Source: Antitrichia curtipendula
Lineage: Eukaryota > Streptophyta > Bryopsida > Hypnales > Leucodontaceae
Direction of reading: 5' to 3'
NCBI GenBank assembly: GCA_951230915.1
Contig: OX579637.1
Coordinates: forward strand, 19,716,001 to 19,780,000
Length of the DNA stretch: 64,000 bases
The notes beneath the pieces are model-generated. The model was not told where the DNA came from. It saw only the letters and a program-made list of their open reading frames with translations, and did not search any database. Positions 48,360-59,117 of the stretch are shown in pieces. Position 1 is the first letter of the stretch. Every line of letters starts with the position of its first letter. Made by a program: the position numbers and the translations under genes.

Positions 48360-51300
48360 TACCTCAAACTTCCATGAACTTGGACTTGGGGTCCCCAAAG
48401 TCCAGGATATGGTTGGTTTTATTTATTTTTCTCTTTTGCACACAAAATACCCGAAAATGCGCATGACAGTAACTAGTTCATTGACTCAAACTCCTAACTC
48501 CATTTGCAACTTACACAAATCTTTCTTCAATGGTTTTACCTCAAACTTCCATGAACTTGGACTTGGGAACTCTAAAGTCCAGGACATGGTTGGTTTTATT
48601 TATTTATTTCTTTTGCACATAATAAAAACCCCATATGCGCATGACAGTAACTAATTCATGGACTCAATTTCCTAACTCCATTTGCAACTTACACAATTCT
48701 TTCTTCCATGGTTTTACCTCAAACTTCCATTAACTTGGACTTGGAATCCCTAAAGTACAGGATATGGTTGGTTTTTTTTATTTTTCTCTTTTGCACATAA
48801 AATACCCCAAAATGCGCATGACGGTAACTAGTTCATTGACTCAAACTCCTAGTTCCATTTGCAGCAAACACAAATCTTTCTTCAATGGTTTTACCTCAAA
48901 CTTCCATGAACTTGGACTTGGAGTCCCTAAAGTATAGGATATGGTTGGTTTTATTTATTTTTCTCTTTTGCACATATTATAACCACCATATGCGAATGAC
49001 GGTAACTAGTTCATTGACTCAGACTCCTAACTCTATTTGCAACTTATACAATACTTTCTTCCATGGTTTTATCTCAAACTACCATGAAGCTGGATTTGGG
49101 ATCCCTAAAGTACAGGACATGGTTGGTTTTATTTATTTTTCTCTTTTGCACATAATATGACCTATAAATGCGCATGACGGTAACTATTTCATGCACTTAA
49201 ACTCCTAACTCCATTTGCAACTTACACAAATCTTTCTTCCACGGTTTTACCTCAAACTTCCATGAACTTAAACTTCAGATCCCCAAAGTACAAGATATGG
49301 TTGGTTTTATTAATTTTTTTCTTTTGCACATATATAACCCCCATATGCGCATGACGGTAACCAATTCATGGGTTCAATTTTCTAACTCCATTTGCAACTT
49401 ACACAATACTTTCTTCCATTGTTTTACTTCAAACTTCCATGAATTTGGACTTGGGGTCCCTAAAGTACAAGATATGGTTGGTTCTATTTATTTTTCTCTT
49501 TTGCACATAATATAACCCCCAAATGCGCATGATGGTAACTAATTCATGGACTCAAACTTCTAACTCCATTTGCAACTTACACAATTCTTTCTTCCATGGT
49601 TACCTCAAATTTCCATGAATTTGGACTTAGGATCCCTAAAGTACTAGATATGGTTGGTTTTATTTATTTTTTTCTTTTGCACATAATATGATCCCCAGAT
49701 GCGCATGATCGTAACTATTTCATGCACAGAAACTCCTAATTCCATTTGCAACTTACACAATTCTTTCTTCTATGGTTACCTCAAACTTCCATGAACTTGA
49801 ACTTGGCATCCCAAAGGTACAGGATATGGTTGGTTTTATTTATTTTTCTATTTACACACAAAATACCCCCAATTGCGCATGACCGCAACTAATTCATGGA
49901 CTCAAACTCCTAACTCCATTTGCAACTTACACAATTCCTTCTTCCATGGTTTTACCTCAAACTTCCATGAACTTGGACTTGGGATCCCTAAAGTACAGGA
50001 TATGGTTGGTTTTATTTGTTTTTGTCTTTTGCACATAATATAACCCCCAAATGCGCATGACCGTAACTAGTTCATGGACTCAAATTCCTAACCCCATTTG
50101 CAACAAACACAATTCTTTTTTCCATGGTATTACCTCAAACTTCCATGAACTTGGACTTGCGATCCCTAAAGTACTAGACATGGTTGGTTTTATTTCTTTT
50201 TCTTTTTTGCATACAACATAACCCCCAAATGTGCAAGACCGTAACTACTTCATTGACTCAAACATTTAACACTATTTCCAACTTACACAACTCTTTCTTC
50301 CACGGTTTTACTCCAAACTACCATGAATCTGGATTTGGGGTCCCTAAAGTACAGGATATGGTTGGTTTTATTTGTTTTTGTCTTTTGCACATAATATAAC
50401 CCCCAAATGCGCATGACCGTAACTAGTTCATGGACTCAAATTCCTAACCCCATTTGCAACAAACACAATTCTTTTTTCCATGGTATTACCTCAAACTTCC
50501 ATGAACTTGGACTTGCGATCCCTAAAGTACTAGACTTGGTTGGTTTTATTTCTTTTTCTTTTTTGCATACAACATAACCCCCAAATGTGCAAGACCGTAA
50601 CTACTTCATTGACTCAAACATTTAACACTATTTCCAACTTACACAACTCTTTCTTCCACGGTTTTACTCCAAACTACCATGAATCTGGATTTGGGGTCCC
50701 TAAAGTACAGGATATGGTTGGTTTTATTTATTTTTCTCTTTTGCACAAAATATGACCCCGAAATGCGCATGACCGTAACTATTTCATGTACACAAATTCC
50801 TAACTCCATTTGCAACTTACACAACTGTTTCTTCCATGGTTTTCCCTCAAAGTTCCAAGAATTTGGACTTGGGATCTCTAAAGTAAAGGATATGGTTGGT
50901 TTTATTTATTTTTCTCTTTTGCACATAATATAACCCTCAAATGCGCATAACCGTAACTATTTCATACACTTAAACTCCTAACTCCATTTGCAACTTACAC
51001 AATTCTTTCTTCCATAGTTTAACCTCAAACTTCCATGAAGTTGGACTTGGGATTCCTAAAGTACAGGATATAGTTGGTTTTATTTAGTTTTTTCTTTTGC
51101 CCATAATATAGCCCCAAAATATAAATGATTGTAACAACTTCATGGACTCAAACTCCTACCTCCATTTGCAACTTACACAATTCTTTCTTCAATGGTTTTA
51201 CCTCAAACTACCATGTTGTTGGACATGGGATCTCTAAAGTACAGGATATGGTTGATTTTATTTATTTTTCTCTTTTGCAGATAATATAGCCCTCAAATGC

Positions 51301-53450
51301 AAATGACCGTAACTAATTTATGGACTCAAATTCCTAACTCCATTTGCAACTTATACAATTCTTTCTTCCATGGTTTTACCTCAAACTTCCATGAACTTGG
51401 ACTTGGGATCCCTGAGGTAAAGGATATGGTTGGTTTTATTTATTTTTTCTCTTTTGCACATAATATAACCCTCAAATGCGCATAACCGTAATTATTTCAT
51501 GGACTCATACTCCTAATTCCAGTTGCAACAGACACAATTCATTCTCCCATGGTATTACCTCAAACTTCCATGAACTCAGACTTTAGCTCCCTAAAGTACA
51601 GGATGTGGTTGGTTTTGTTTATTTCTCTCGTTTGCACATAATAAAAACCCCAAATGCGCATGACCGTAACAAATTCATGGACTCAAACTTCTACCTCCGT
51701 TTGCAACTTAAACAATTCTTGCTTCCATGGTTTTACCTCAAACTCCCATGAACTTGGACTTGGCATCCCTGAGGTACACGATATGGTTGGTTTTATTTAT
51801 TTCTCTCTTTTGTTCATAATATAACTCCCAAATGCGCATGACGGTAACTAGTTCACAGACTCAAACTCCTGACTCCATTTCCATTTAACACAATTCTTTC
51901 TTCCATGGTTTTACCTCAAACTTCCATGAACTTGGACTTGGGATCCCTAAAGTACAGGATATGGTTGGTTTTATTTGTTTTTGTCTTTTGCACATAATAT
52001 AACCCCCAAATGCGCATGACCGTAACTAGTTCATGGACTCAAACTCCTAACTCCATTTGCAACATACTCAATTCTTTCTTCCATGGAATTACCTCAAACT
52101 TCCATGAACTTGGACTTGGGATCCCTAAAGTACACGATATGGTTGGTTTTATTTGTTTCTCTCTTTTGCACATAATATACCCCAAAATGCACATGATCGT
52201 AACTAGTTCACGGACTCAAACTCCTAACTCCATTTTCATTTAACACAATTCTTTTTTCCATGGTTTCACGTCAGAATTCCATGAACTTGGACTTGGGATC
52301 TTTAAAGTACAGGATATGGTTTGTTTTATTTATTTTTCTCTTTTGCACATAATAGAACCCCCAACCGTATCTATTTCATGGACTCAAACTCCTATCTCCA
52401 TTTGCAACAAACACAATTCCTTCATGCATGGTTTTACCTCAAACTTCCATGAACTTGGACTTGGAATCTTTAAAGTTTAGGATATGGTTGGTTTTACTTA
52501 CTTTCTCTTTTGCACATAAAATACCCCAAAATGCGCACGACCGTAGATATTTCAAAAACTCAAACTCCTAACTCTATTTGCAACTTACACAATTCTTGCT
52601 TCCATGGTTTCACGTCAAAAATCCATGAACTTGGACTTGGGGTCCCTAAAGTACAGGATATGGTTGGTTTTATTTATTTTTCTCTTTTGCACATAAAATA
52701 CCCCCAAATGTGCATGACCGTAGATATTTCAAAAACTCAAACTCCTAACTCTATTTGCAACTTATACAATTCTTTCTTCCATGGTTTCACGTAAAATTCC
52801 ATGAACTTGGACTTGGGATCCCTAAAGTACATGATATGGTTGGTTTTATTTATTTTTCTCTTTGGCACATTATATAACTTCCAAATGCGCATGACAGTAA
52901 CTATTTCATGGACTCAAACTCCTAACTCCATTTGCAACTTATACAATTCTTTCTTCCATGGTTTTACGTCAAACTTCCATGAATTTGGACTTGGGGTCCC
53001 TAAAGTACAGGATATGGTTGGTTTTATTTATTTTTCTCTTTTGCAATTCTCCAAAATGCGCATGACCGTAAATATTTCATAAACTCATACTTTTAACTCC
53101 ATTTGCAACTTATACAATTCTTTCTTCCATGGTTTCACGTCAAAATTCCATGAACTTGGATTTGGAATCCCTAAAGTACAGGATATGGTTGGTTTTATTT
53201 ATTTTTCTCTTTTGCACATAAAATACCCCAAAATGCGCATGACCGTGAATATTTCATAAAAACAAACTTCTTACTCCATTTGCAACTTACACAATTCTTT
53301 TTTCTATGGTTTCACGTCAAAATCCTATGACTTTGGATTTGGGATGCCTAAAGTACAGGATATGGTTGGTTTTGTTTATTTTTCTCTTTTGCACATAAGG
53401 TACCCCAAAATGCAAATGACCCTTAATATTTCATATTTAGAAATAAAGAT
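48360..53450 (+). repeat. Satellite II, second block
   Basis: The ~178-bp units resume immediately after the transposon in the same orientation and phase and continue to about 53,440, becoming more diverged in the last few copies. A two-unit (356-bp) duplication links 50,184 onward with 50,540 onward. Together the two blocks hold about 100 units. Confidence 0.97.
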
Positions 53451-53889
53451 TGTAACCTAATTTGCATCTTTAGTCAAAATTATTGGGATTCTTATGGATA
53501 GTTTTAGAGAACATGCATAAGATGAAATTGGGGCAAATACTATGATTTCATAAACTATTTTTTTAAGTTATCATGTAGAGATTTTTTTTAAAGTTTTTTT
53601 ATGGTCTTATATATTAGTTCTTTTATAGTTCTTTCAACATTTTTAATTCTTACTTCATACTTTAGTTTCCTAGTGAAATGTAGAATGTAGAATGTGTTGT
53701 GCAGTACGCACTGCAATAATTGAATGATTTAAGCATTTGGTTTTGAATAGAGTAAATACGGTACAACTATTTCACTTCTGAGGGGTGCATCTCGTATTCC
53801 TTACTCTAATGATTGATTCCGACGGTGATGAAAATGGATGATTTCTATAGTCACCTATATTTGTTGTGTAAGGGTTAAAGACATGCTCT
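53451..53889. other. AT-rich boundary spacer
   Basis: No gene or repeat is recognised. At about 53,730-53,785 'tttaagcatttggttttgaat' and 'cttctgaggggtgcat' resemble the boundary text right of satellite I (16,267-16,305). Confidence 0.5.
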
Positions 53890-54200
53890 ATTAAAATGGG
53901 TAAGTGTTTAGGATTTGTGCTCCTACATATGGATTTGTGCTCCCGGGTAAGGGTTTCTTGCTCCCGAGTATTAAGGGTTTGTGCTCTCGGTAAGGGTTTG
54001 GGCACCCCGGTAAGGTTCAGGTTTTAGGATAAGGTTTTTGCTCCCGGATAAGGTTTTCTACTGCAAGATAAGGGTTTTAGCGCTCGGGTAAGGCTTTGGC
54101 TCCCAGGTACGGTTTTTGCTCCCGGGTATAGGCATTGGCTTCCGGGTATAGGCTTTGGCTTCTCGGGTATAGGATTTGGCTTCCTGGGTAAGACTTTGGC
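53890..54200 (+). repeat. Degenerate G-rich short repeats upstream of gene B
   Basis: Variants of 'gctcccgggtaagggttt' recur with roughly 18-25-bp spacing, followed by 'cgggtatagg(a/c)(a/t)ttggcttc' units (54,122-54,190). It corresponds in place and composition to the zone at 16,311-16,570. Confidence 0.75.
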
Positions 54201-54620
54201 TTACAGGTTTCGCGAAAAAATGCGGTAGGGTTTCTTCGATCCCTTCTTCCTCGTCGTTCTTCCCTGCGTGTTCGTCCGAGATTGATCCCGTCTTCTCCTC
54301 CTTGTTTCTGCGGCTGCGTACTCATGCGAGTTTGCCCCTCCTCTCCTCGTCGTTCTGCTTCGTGGTGCGGCTACAGCAATTTGACGGAGGAGGAACATTG
54401 CCGGAGGGACAACGTGCTGCATTGGTCGTTCAATTTTGCGGAAGAGTGTGCACCTTCAGGTTTTGCGGAAGAGTGCGCATGCGTCGGGCGTTGCGATTTT
54501 GCGACTTCATCATGAGCGGAAGAGGATCACAAGACTTCAGCGGAAGAGGAATTTTGCGCGTGCGATCTTGCGGTTTTACTGCATCGAATTTGAGTTCGTC
54601 AAACTCGTAGAAGAAGCCAG
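54201..54620 (+). other. GC-rich stretch, possible untranslated 5' exon of gene B
   Basis: GC-rich sequence with repeated 'tttgcggaagagtg' (54,434-54,476) ends at a plausible donor (AAGCCAG before GTATTGC at about 54,621). Overlapping open frames on both strands are arginine/serine-rich and have no family feature, so no protein is called. Confidence 0.35.
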
Positions 54621-55802
54621 GTATTGCATTTCATTTCCAGGTTTCTGTTTTTGTAACATTGTTTTTTGTTGTCATACACTTGTGCTCGATTTTAGAGTTT
54701 TTGATTTTGTATTTACGGGTTTTGGCTTACTCTAAACCTTGTGAAGAATGTCTTTTGTGTTTTCTTAAAACTTGTGGACTGAATTTAGCTTTTTGATTTA
54801 GATGTTCTCGGTGCACAGTCTTGGGTTTACATTGGTCTCGGTGCAAAGTTTTGGATTTAGATTGTTCTTGGTGGAGGTGGTGGAATGGAAAAAACGTTGA
54901 ACGTTATGTCTTTTGAACATTGTGTTTTTAGTTTTCTTAAACCTGCGTCCAATTTGATTATGCTCATAGTCCGTGGATACATGAATTTGTTCAGAGGTTT
55001 TTATTAAGGGATTGTTCTCTGAACCTGCACACAGTTCAGTTGTTCTTTGTCTGTGCAACAACACATTGTGAATAACGGGAACTCAAAGCTTGTATTGCTT
55101 CAAATGTGCAGGTTTCAGTTCGCAACATCAAGGACATCAAGGACTTCATAACCTTCTTCACTACAGATATGCACCAGTTGTTAGCTTAGGGTTTAGGGTC
55201 TTGCTTAGGGTTTACGGTCTTGCTGATCGCTTAGGATTTAGGGTTTAGTGTGAGAGTGTAGAATCTTATTTTGGTGAACCTCTAGAAATCCAGATTAGGG
55301 ATTAGTAAAAATAAAAATCATATGCAGGTCAGATCGATTACAGTTTAGGTCAACAACAGTTCAGGTCGACTATTAAGGTAAACAAATAAATGCATAAAAT
55401 AATGAAAGTAATTATAATTTTATTCAGGTCAACCCAACCTGAACAAACCTTAGTTGTGATAATCACAAACCAAACCACAACAGAAGAAACAACCTAAATT
55501 CACAGTGTCCAAGACGGAAGCCCACATCAACTTCCACTTTGGGTTGAATCAACCTGAATGAGAAAAACAGAGCAAGTAAACAGAGACATAAGGCAACCAG
55601 GTCGACCCAACTTGAATAATCAAGTAGCAAATCAATTCCAGGAACACAAAAAATCCAAATAGATCAGATACACATCGTTTAGGTTGACTTGACCTAAAAG
55701 GCAGGTAACAATCTAGAACAAACAAGATAGGAAGAAAATAACCCGGACCAGTAGATCAGGTCGACCCTATCTAAAATAGCACAACATATGTAGAGTGTAG
55801 AG
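54621..55802 (+). other. Intron-like upstream region of gene B
   Basis: T-rich, intron-like sequence. Degenerate telomere-like TTTAGGG/TTAGGGT units appear at 55,186-55,245. A possible acceptor lies at about 55,111. No coding frame is convincing. The right part carries the palindrome cluster and then the solo LTR. Confidence 0.45.
55423..55775 (+). repeat. Cluster of five 21-bp quasi-palindromes, gene B type (left of solo LTR)
   Basis: Sites lie at 55,423-55,443, 55,538-55,558, 55,596-55,616, 55,678-55,698 and 55,755-55,775. The clearest has half-sites TTCAGGT and ACCTGAA around seven bases; 55,678 has TTTAGGT and ACCTAAA. The length (21 bp) and outer TTCAG/CTGAA match the gene A sites, but the inner bases are GGTC/GACC rather than GCGC. 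Confidence 0.85.
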
Positions 55803-56100
55803 TGTCACAACCATAATTCCTTTGTTTATCTAGAAGAGAGAACGGAAGCTGACAATTAGTATTCGGATTCTGTTTAGAAACAGAAGAGAACGGAAAATTA
55901 AGCAAGGCATTAAAGTAACGGAACAGTTGGATCTGATCCGGTCCTCACAGTAATACTTAGGAACCGGAATGGAATCGAAACCGTATCCGGAATGGAATCG
56001 AAACCGTATCCGGAATGAAAGAAGATCGGATTAGGGTTAGACCGGAATGTTGGGGCCGGACTGGTAAAAGTCATCATGACTACTTTTAGGTCATGAAAAC

Positions 56101-56108
56101 TATAAAAG
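56101..56108 (+). promoter_or_regulatory. TATA box of the solo LTR
   Basis: TATAAAAG, about 265 bp upstream of the ORF start at 56,372, in a position comparable to the TATA boxes of the other LTRs. Confidence 0.65.
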
Positions 56109-56371
56109 GCCAGGACCACCTTAGTCGTGCTCCTTTTCCAAACTCCGTTTGGTGAGAGTTGTTTCTTTGCGCTCCTCGTTTTCAGTGTTGTGTGTGTGAG
56201 TTTGCGAGTGCTCGCGCATTAGAAGTGTGCTGCAGGGTAGGCTTCCGGTCGCGTACCATTCGCTGTGCAGTTTTCCGGTTAAGATCGGAGAGAGAAAGTG
56301 AGAACGGGACGTGCGGCTAGAAGTGGGTGAGGTAAAATCGGAAAGGGATTGCCTACATCTAGTTTGTGTCC

Positions 56372-58009
56372 ATGCCGCAACTTAGGAAGCATAGACCAAG
56401 GGCATCCACATCAACGATGGCTCCGGTTAAACTCCGGAAGGTCGTTTCGGTTCTCCTCGCAATAGAGAAAGAGACGGAGATGCTTAGAATTGATCTGACC
56501 CGAATGGGATGTCAGGGTCTGCTAGACAAACCCTAAGGGTTTAAAGATGAGCGGATGGTGAAAGAGATCGAGGGGAAATGGACAAATCAGTTTGACAATA
56601 CACTTAGATGTGTTCCGGCTGAGTGGACGGAAGAGATCTGGAGAGAGGTGTACAAGTTCCGGGTAGGAGGCCACGAGATGGCAAACCGGAAGGACGAGTA
56701 CATCCGGGGCAAGTTCCGGGGAGCCGTCAATCCCAAGGATGCATATGTGGTGGAGGATTGCATGGACAATCGGCACTGGAAGCTGCTTCAGTTCCTGATT
56801 CCGATCCTACATCCGGAGAAGCCAACGAGGGTGACGATCACCCTGGGCAACACAATCTTCGGGGCTCTAAGCGGAGATCGGAAGGCGGACTGGGCCCGGA
56901 TCATGTTCGATCTGGTGGCCCAGCTAGCGACAAGGGTCAGAAGAAGTAGGCCGACACCGGTTTGTGCCTACCTCTTCCACCTTTACGAGCATCACCAACT
57001 CCTGTTGGACTCAGAAGAGAAGGAGTGGAAGGCTTAGGAGAATCTCCTGAAGTACAGAGAGTCGGAATCCGATGACGAGGAAGAAGAAACCAGATCCGAG
57101 ACCGAGGAAGAAGAAGAAGAGGAAGAGACGGAGAGGCCGCCCAAGCGGCACAAGACGACATCTCCGACCGGAAGAGGATTGCCGATCGGAGACAAATCCA
57201 GTAAGGAGAAGACACCGGAAGCGGAGAAGGCAAGTACCTCGAAAGCGAAACTTGGGGATCCGTTCGAGAAGCTGGTTAGGATCCTCTGCGACATCCGCGG
57301 GGATTGGGAGGCAAAGAGAAGGATCCTCTCGAGGATTGGAAAGTTGGTGCACGCGGCACCGGATGGCGAGTTACCGGCAAAGGTGGCGGATTGCATCACG
57401 AATCCGGCCGAGATCCGGAAACAAGAAGCCAAGATCCGTCAACTTCAGGAGGAAGTCGACATGTTGAAGGCGGAAGCTGCGACCTTCAAGGAAGACATGT
57501 CTGCCACCCAGAAGATGGCGGACGAAATGCAAAAAGTCGCCAAAGCGGTGAAGACAACTTTCGGTGAGACCGGAAGCACGGCAGTCAAAGCAAGGCTCTT
57601 TGATGAGAAGGCCTTGGAGGACAAGAAGCTATCCGGTTCCTGGATAGTTCAGATCCTAACGGACTTCTCCGATCAGGTTGAGAAGACGATGGTGAAGGCG
57701 CGGGAGGTGGCAAATCGGATGGAGGAGTGCGCGCAGAAGCTGACCGGATCCATGAGGGTCCACCTGTCGGACATCTCCATGCCAGAGTTGTTTTCGGATA
57801 TGTCGGAGCCGAGGGAGGGAAAGGATCAGACTCCGCAGTCAAGGAAGAGTCAGCCTTCCCAGACCGCGCCCATCAACTTGGATTTGTCACCTGGTTCCAA
57901 TCTGCCCAATCCTATAGCCGAGGAGCGGAACAGGAACTTGGGAGATGTCTTCGAGCAACTAGAGGCGGAGCCCAAGAGTCCTTCATTGGGGCGCGAAATA
58001 GCCATGTAA
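56372..58009 (+). pseudogene. LTR-borne ORF, second copy, with two in-frame stops
   Basis: From ATG 56,372 one frame of 546 codons reaches TAA 58,007, interrupted by TAA at 56,534-56,536 and TAG at 57,035-57,037. It aligns along its length with the 649-codon ORF: WTEEIWREVYKFR with WTEDVWAEVYSFR, FLIPILHPEKPTRVTITLGN with FLIPILYPEKPTRVTVTMAN, LLKY after the conserved domain, an acidic stretch followed by a basic patch (RPPKRHKTT), a coiled coil (KIRQLQEEVDMLKAEAATFK) and KARLFDEKAL...WIVQIL with KARLYDAQLV...KIVMIL. The frame is otherwise undamaged. The similarity shows that the ORF is an old, shared component of these LTRs. Confidence 0.85.
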
Positions 58010-58926
58010 AATAAGTTAGTTTTTTGTAGATATAGGATAAGAACGGATCCGGATCTGTAATCTGATTTGGTAGTGTTAGGACGGACCGGAAGTAAGGATC
58101 CGGAAATAGGTTGACTTTTACAGGCACTTTTGTCTTTTGTATTTTTGGAAGTTTTCAAAGTGTACATAAATCAGTCCCTGTGCTGGGGACTAGGAGTCTT
58201 TCCTCTACATTTTTTTGTGTTTCCTATTTGCTCTCTTGTTGTACGTTTTCTCCCAAGTTTGGCAGGTTGGTATGAGAGGGAGTTAAGGAGGCACGAGCGG
58301 ATGTGTTAGGAATTTCTTCCCTTGATGTTTTTCTTGATTCTAAGTGCATGTGAGCGAATAGGATAGAGTTGGGAGTAAACTCCAGTGCCTCAACGCGTCT
58401 AGAAGTTTGAGATTTTGGGTGAGAAAGCCATTGTTAGGCTAGGGGGATAGGGAGGGATCCCTTAGTCGCGCTAGAACTCCTGGGTGGGAAATCCGGTCGA
58501 GTGTCCAATCTTTTGTGAAGTCTTGCCATCCTAGCGATAAACGGAAGAACTCTATTTGATCACTAGAAGACTAGTTGAAATCGGAAGAGAGAGAGATTCC
58601 GGTCATAAGTTTTCTTGGTGTTTGTGTTTCTGGTTTTAGAAGTAGAACTAGAAGAAAGGATTTTGCTACTAACTTTGCTTAGTTGATTAATAAGGCTAGA
58701 TACTTCACAGAATCTCGTGGGTTCGATCTTTAAAGTCACTTAGTTATACTCTAGGGTGATTTTTGTGAGTATAATGGGGAATTTACCTATCCTGTGCTGC
58801 GACGCAGAGGTTGAAATCAACCAGATCATTCAACACCCCAAACATGTACACCGTGACTAGTCGAATGAATGAAATCAACCGATTAACCTATTAAATCACA
58901 CACTGAGTTGAAAGAACAAAATCATG

Positions 58927-59085
58927 ATTAGGTCGAGTCGAGCTAAAATGCATGTTCATGGCAGTACACACACGAAGGCAACATAATATAACACGATTGA
59001 CAGAGGCAAAGAGAGAAACTGCATGACTGATGTGTTGTCGTGACAAAGTCATCAACCAGCAATAATTAGCTCAACTCGACCTGAA
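58927..59085 (+). repeat. Two 21-bp quasi-palindromes, gene B type (right of solo LTR)
   Basis: Sites are at 58,927-58,947 (ATTAGGTCGA, G, TCGAGCTAAA) and 59,065-59,085 (ATTAGCTCAA, C, TCGACCTGAA). They belong to the same intron as the five sites left of the solo LTR and end 32 nt before the acceptor at 59,117. Confidence 0.82.
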
Positions 59086-59117
59086 TATAATAAGCGGATG
59101 TCAACATTACTTTGCAG

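Larger units (their letters stand above)
55803..58806 (+). mobile_element. Solo LTR of a Gypsy element related to that at 16,904-27,289
   Basis: It starts TGTCACAACCATAATTCC, like the other LTR (TGTCACAACACGG...AATTTCC), and ends near 58,804-58,806 in GCGACG(CA), like CGTACGACA. It contains a TATA box at 56,101, the LTR-type ORF at 56,372-58,009 and a ~0.8-kb tail ending in text similar to the other LTR. No gag, pol, primer site or polypurine tract is present, so it is a solo LTR. If it ends at 58,804, the flanking 5-mers are TAGAG and CAGAG. It sits inside the intron upstream of the first coding exon of gene B, with gene B palindromes on both sides. Confidence 0.85.

Noticed and set aside
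35533..53082. Open frames of 60-183 codons through satellite II with a repeating peptide (…SICNLHNSFFHGFTSNFHELGLG…)
   Set aside because: They exist because the unit has few stops in one frame and is sometimes 177 or 180 bp long. The common 178-bp unit breaks the frame, and there are no consistent starts and no family similarity.
54176..54610. 144-codon plus-strand frame upstream of gene B
   Set aside because: Built on GC-rich short repeats, with comparable frames on the other strand; more likely untranslated 5' sequence.
55186..55245. Interstitial telomere
   Set aside because: Only a few degenerate TTTAGGG-like units; too short and irregular to claim telomere origin.
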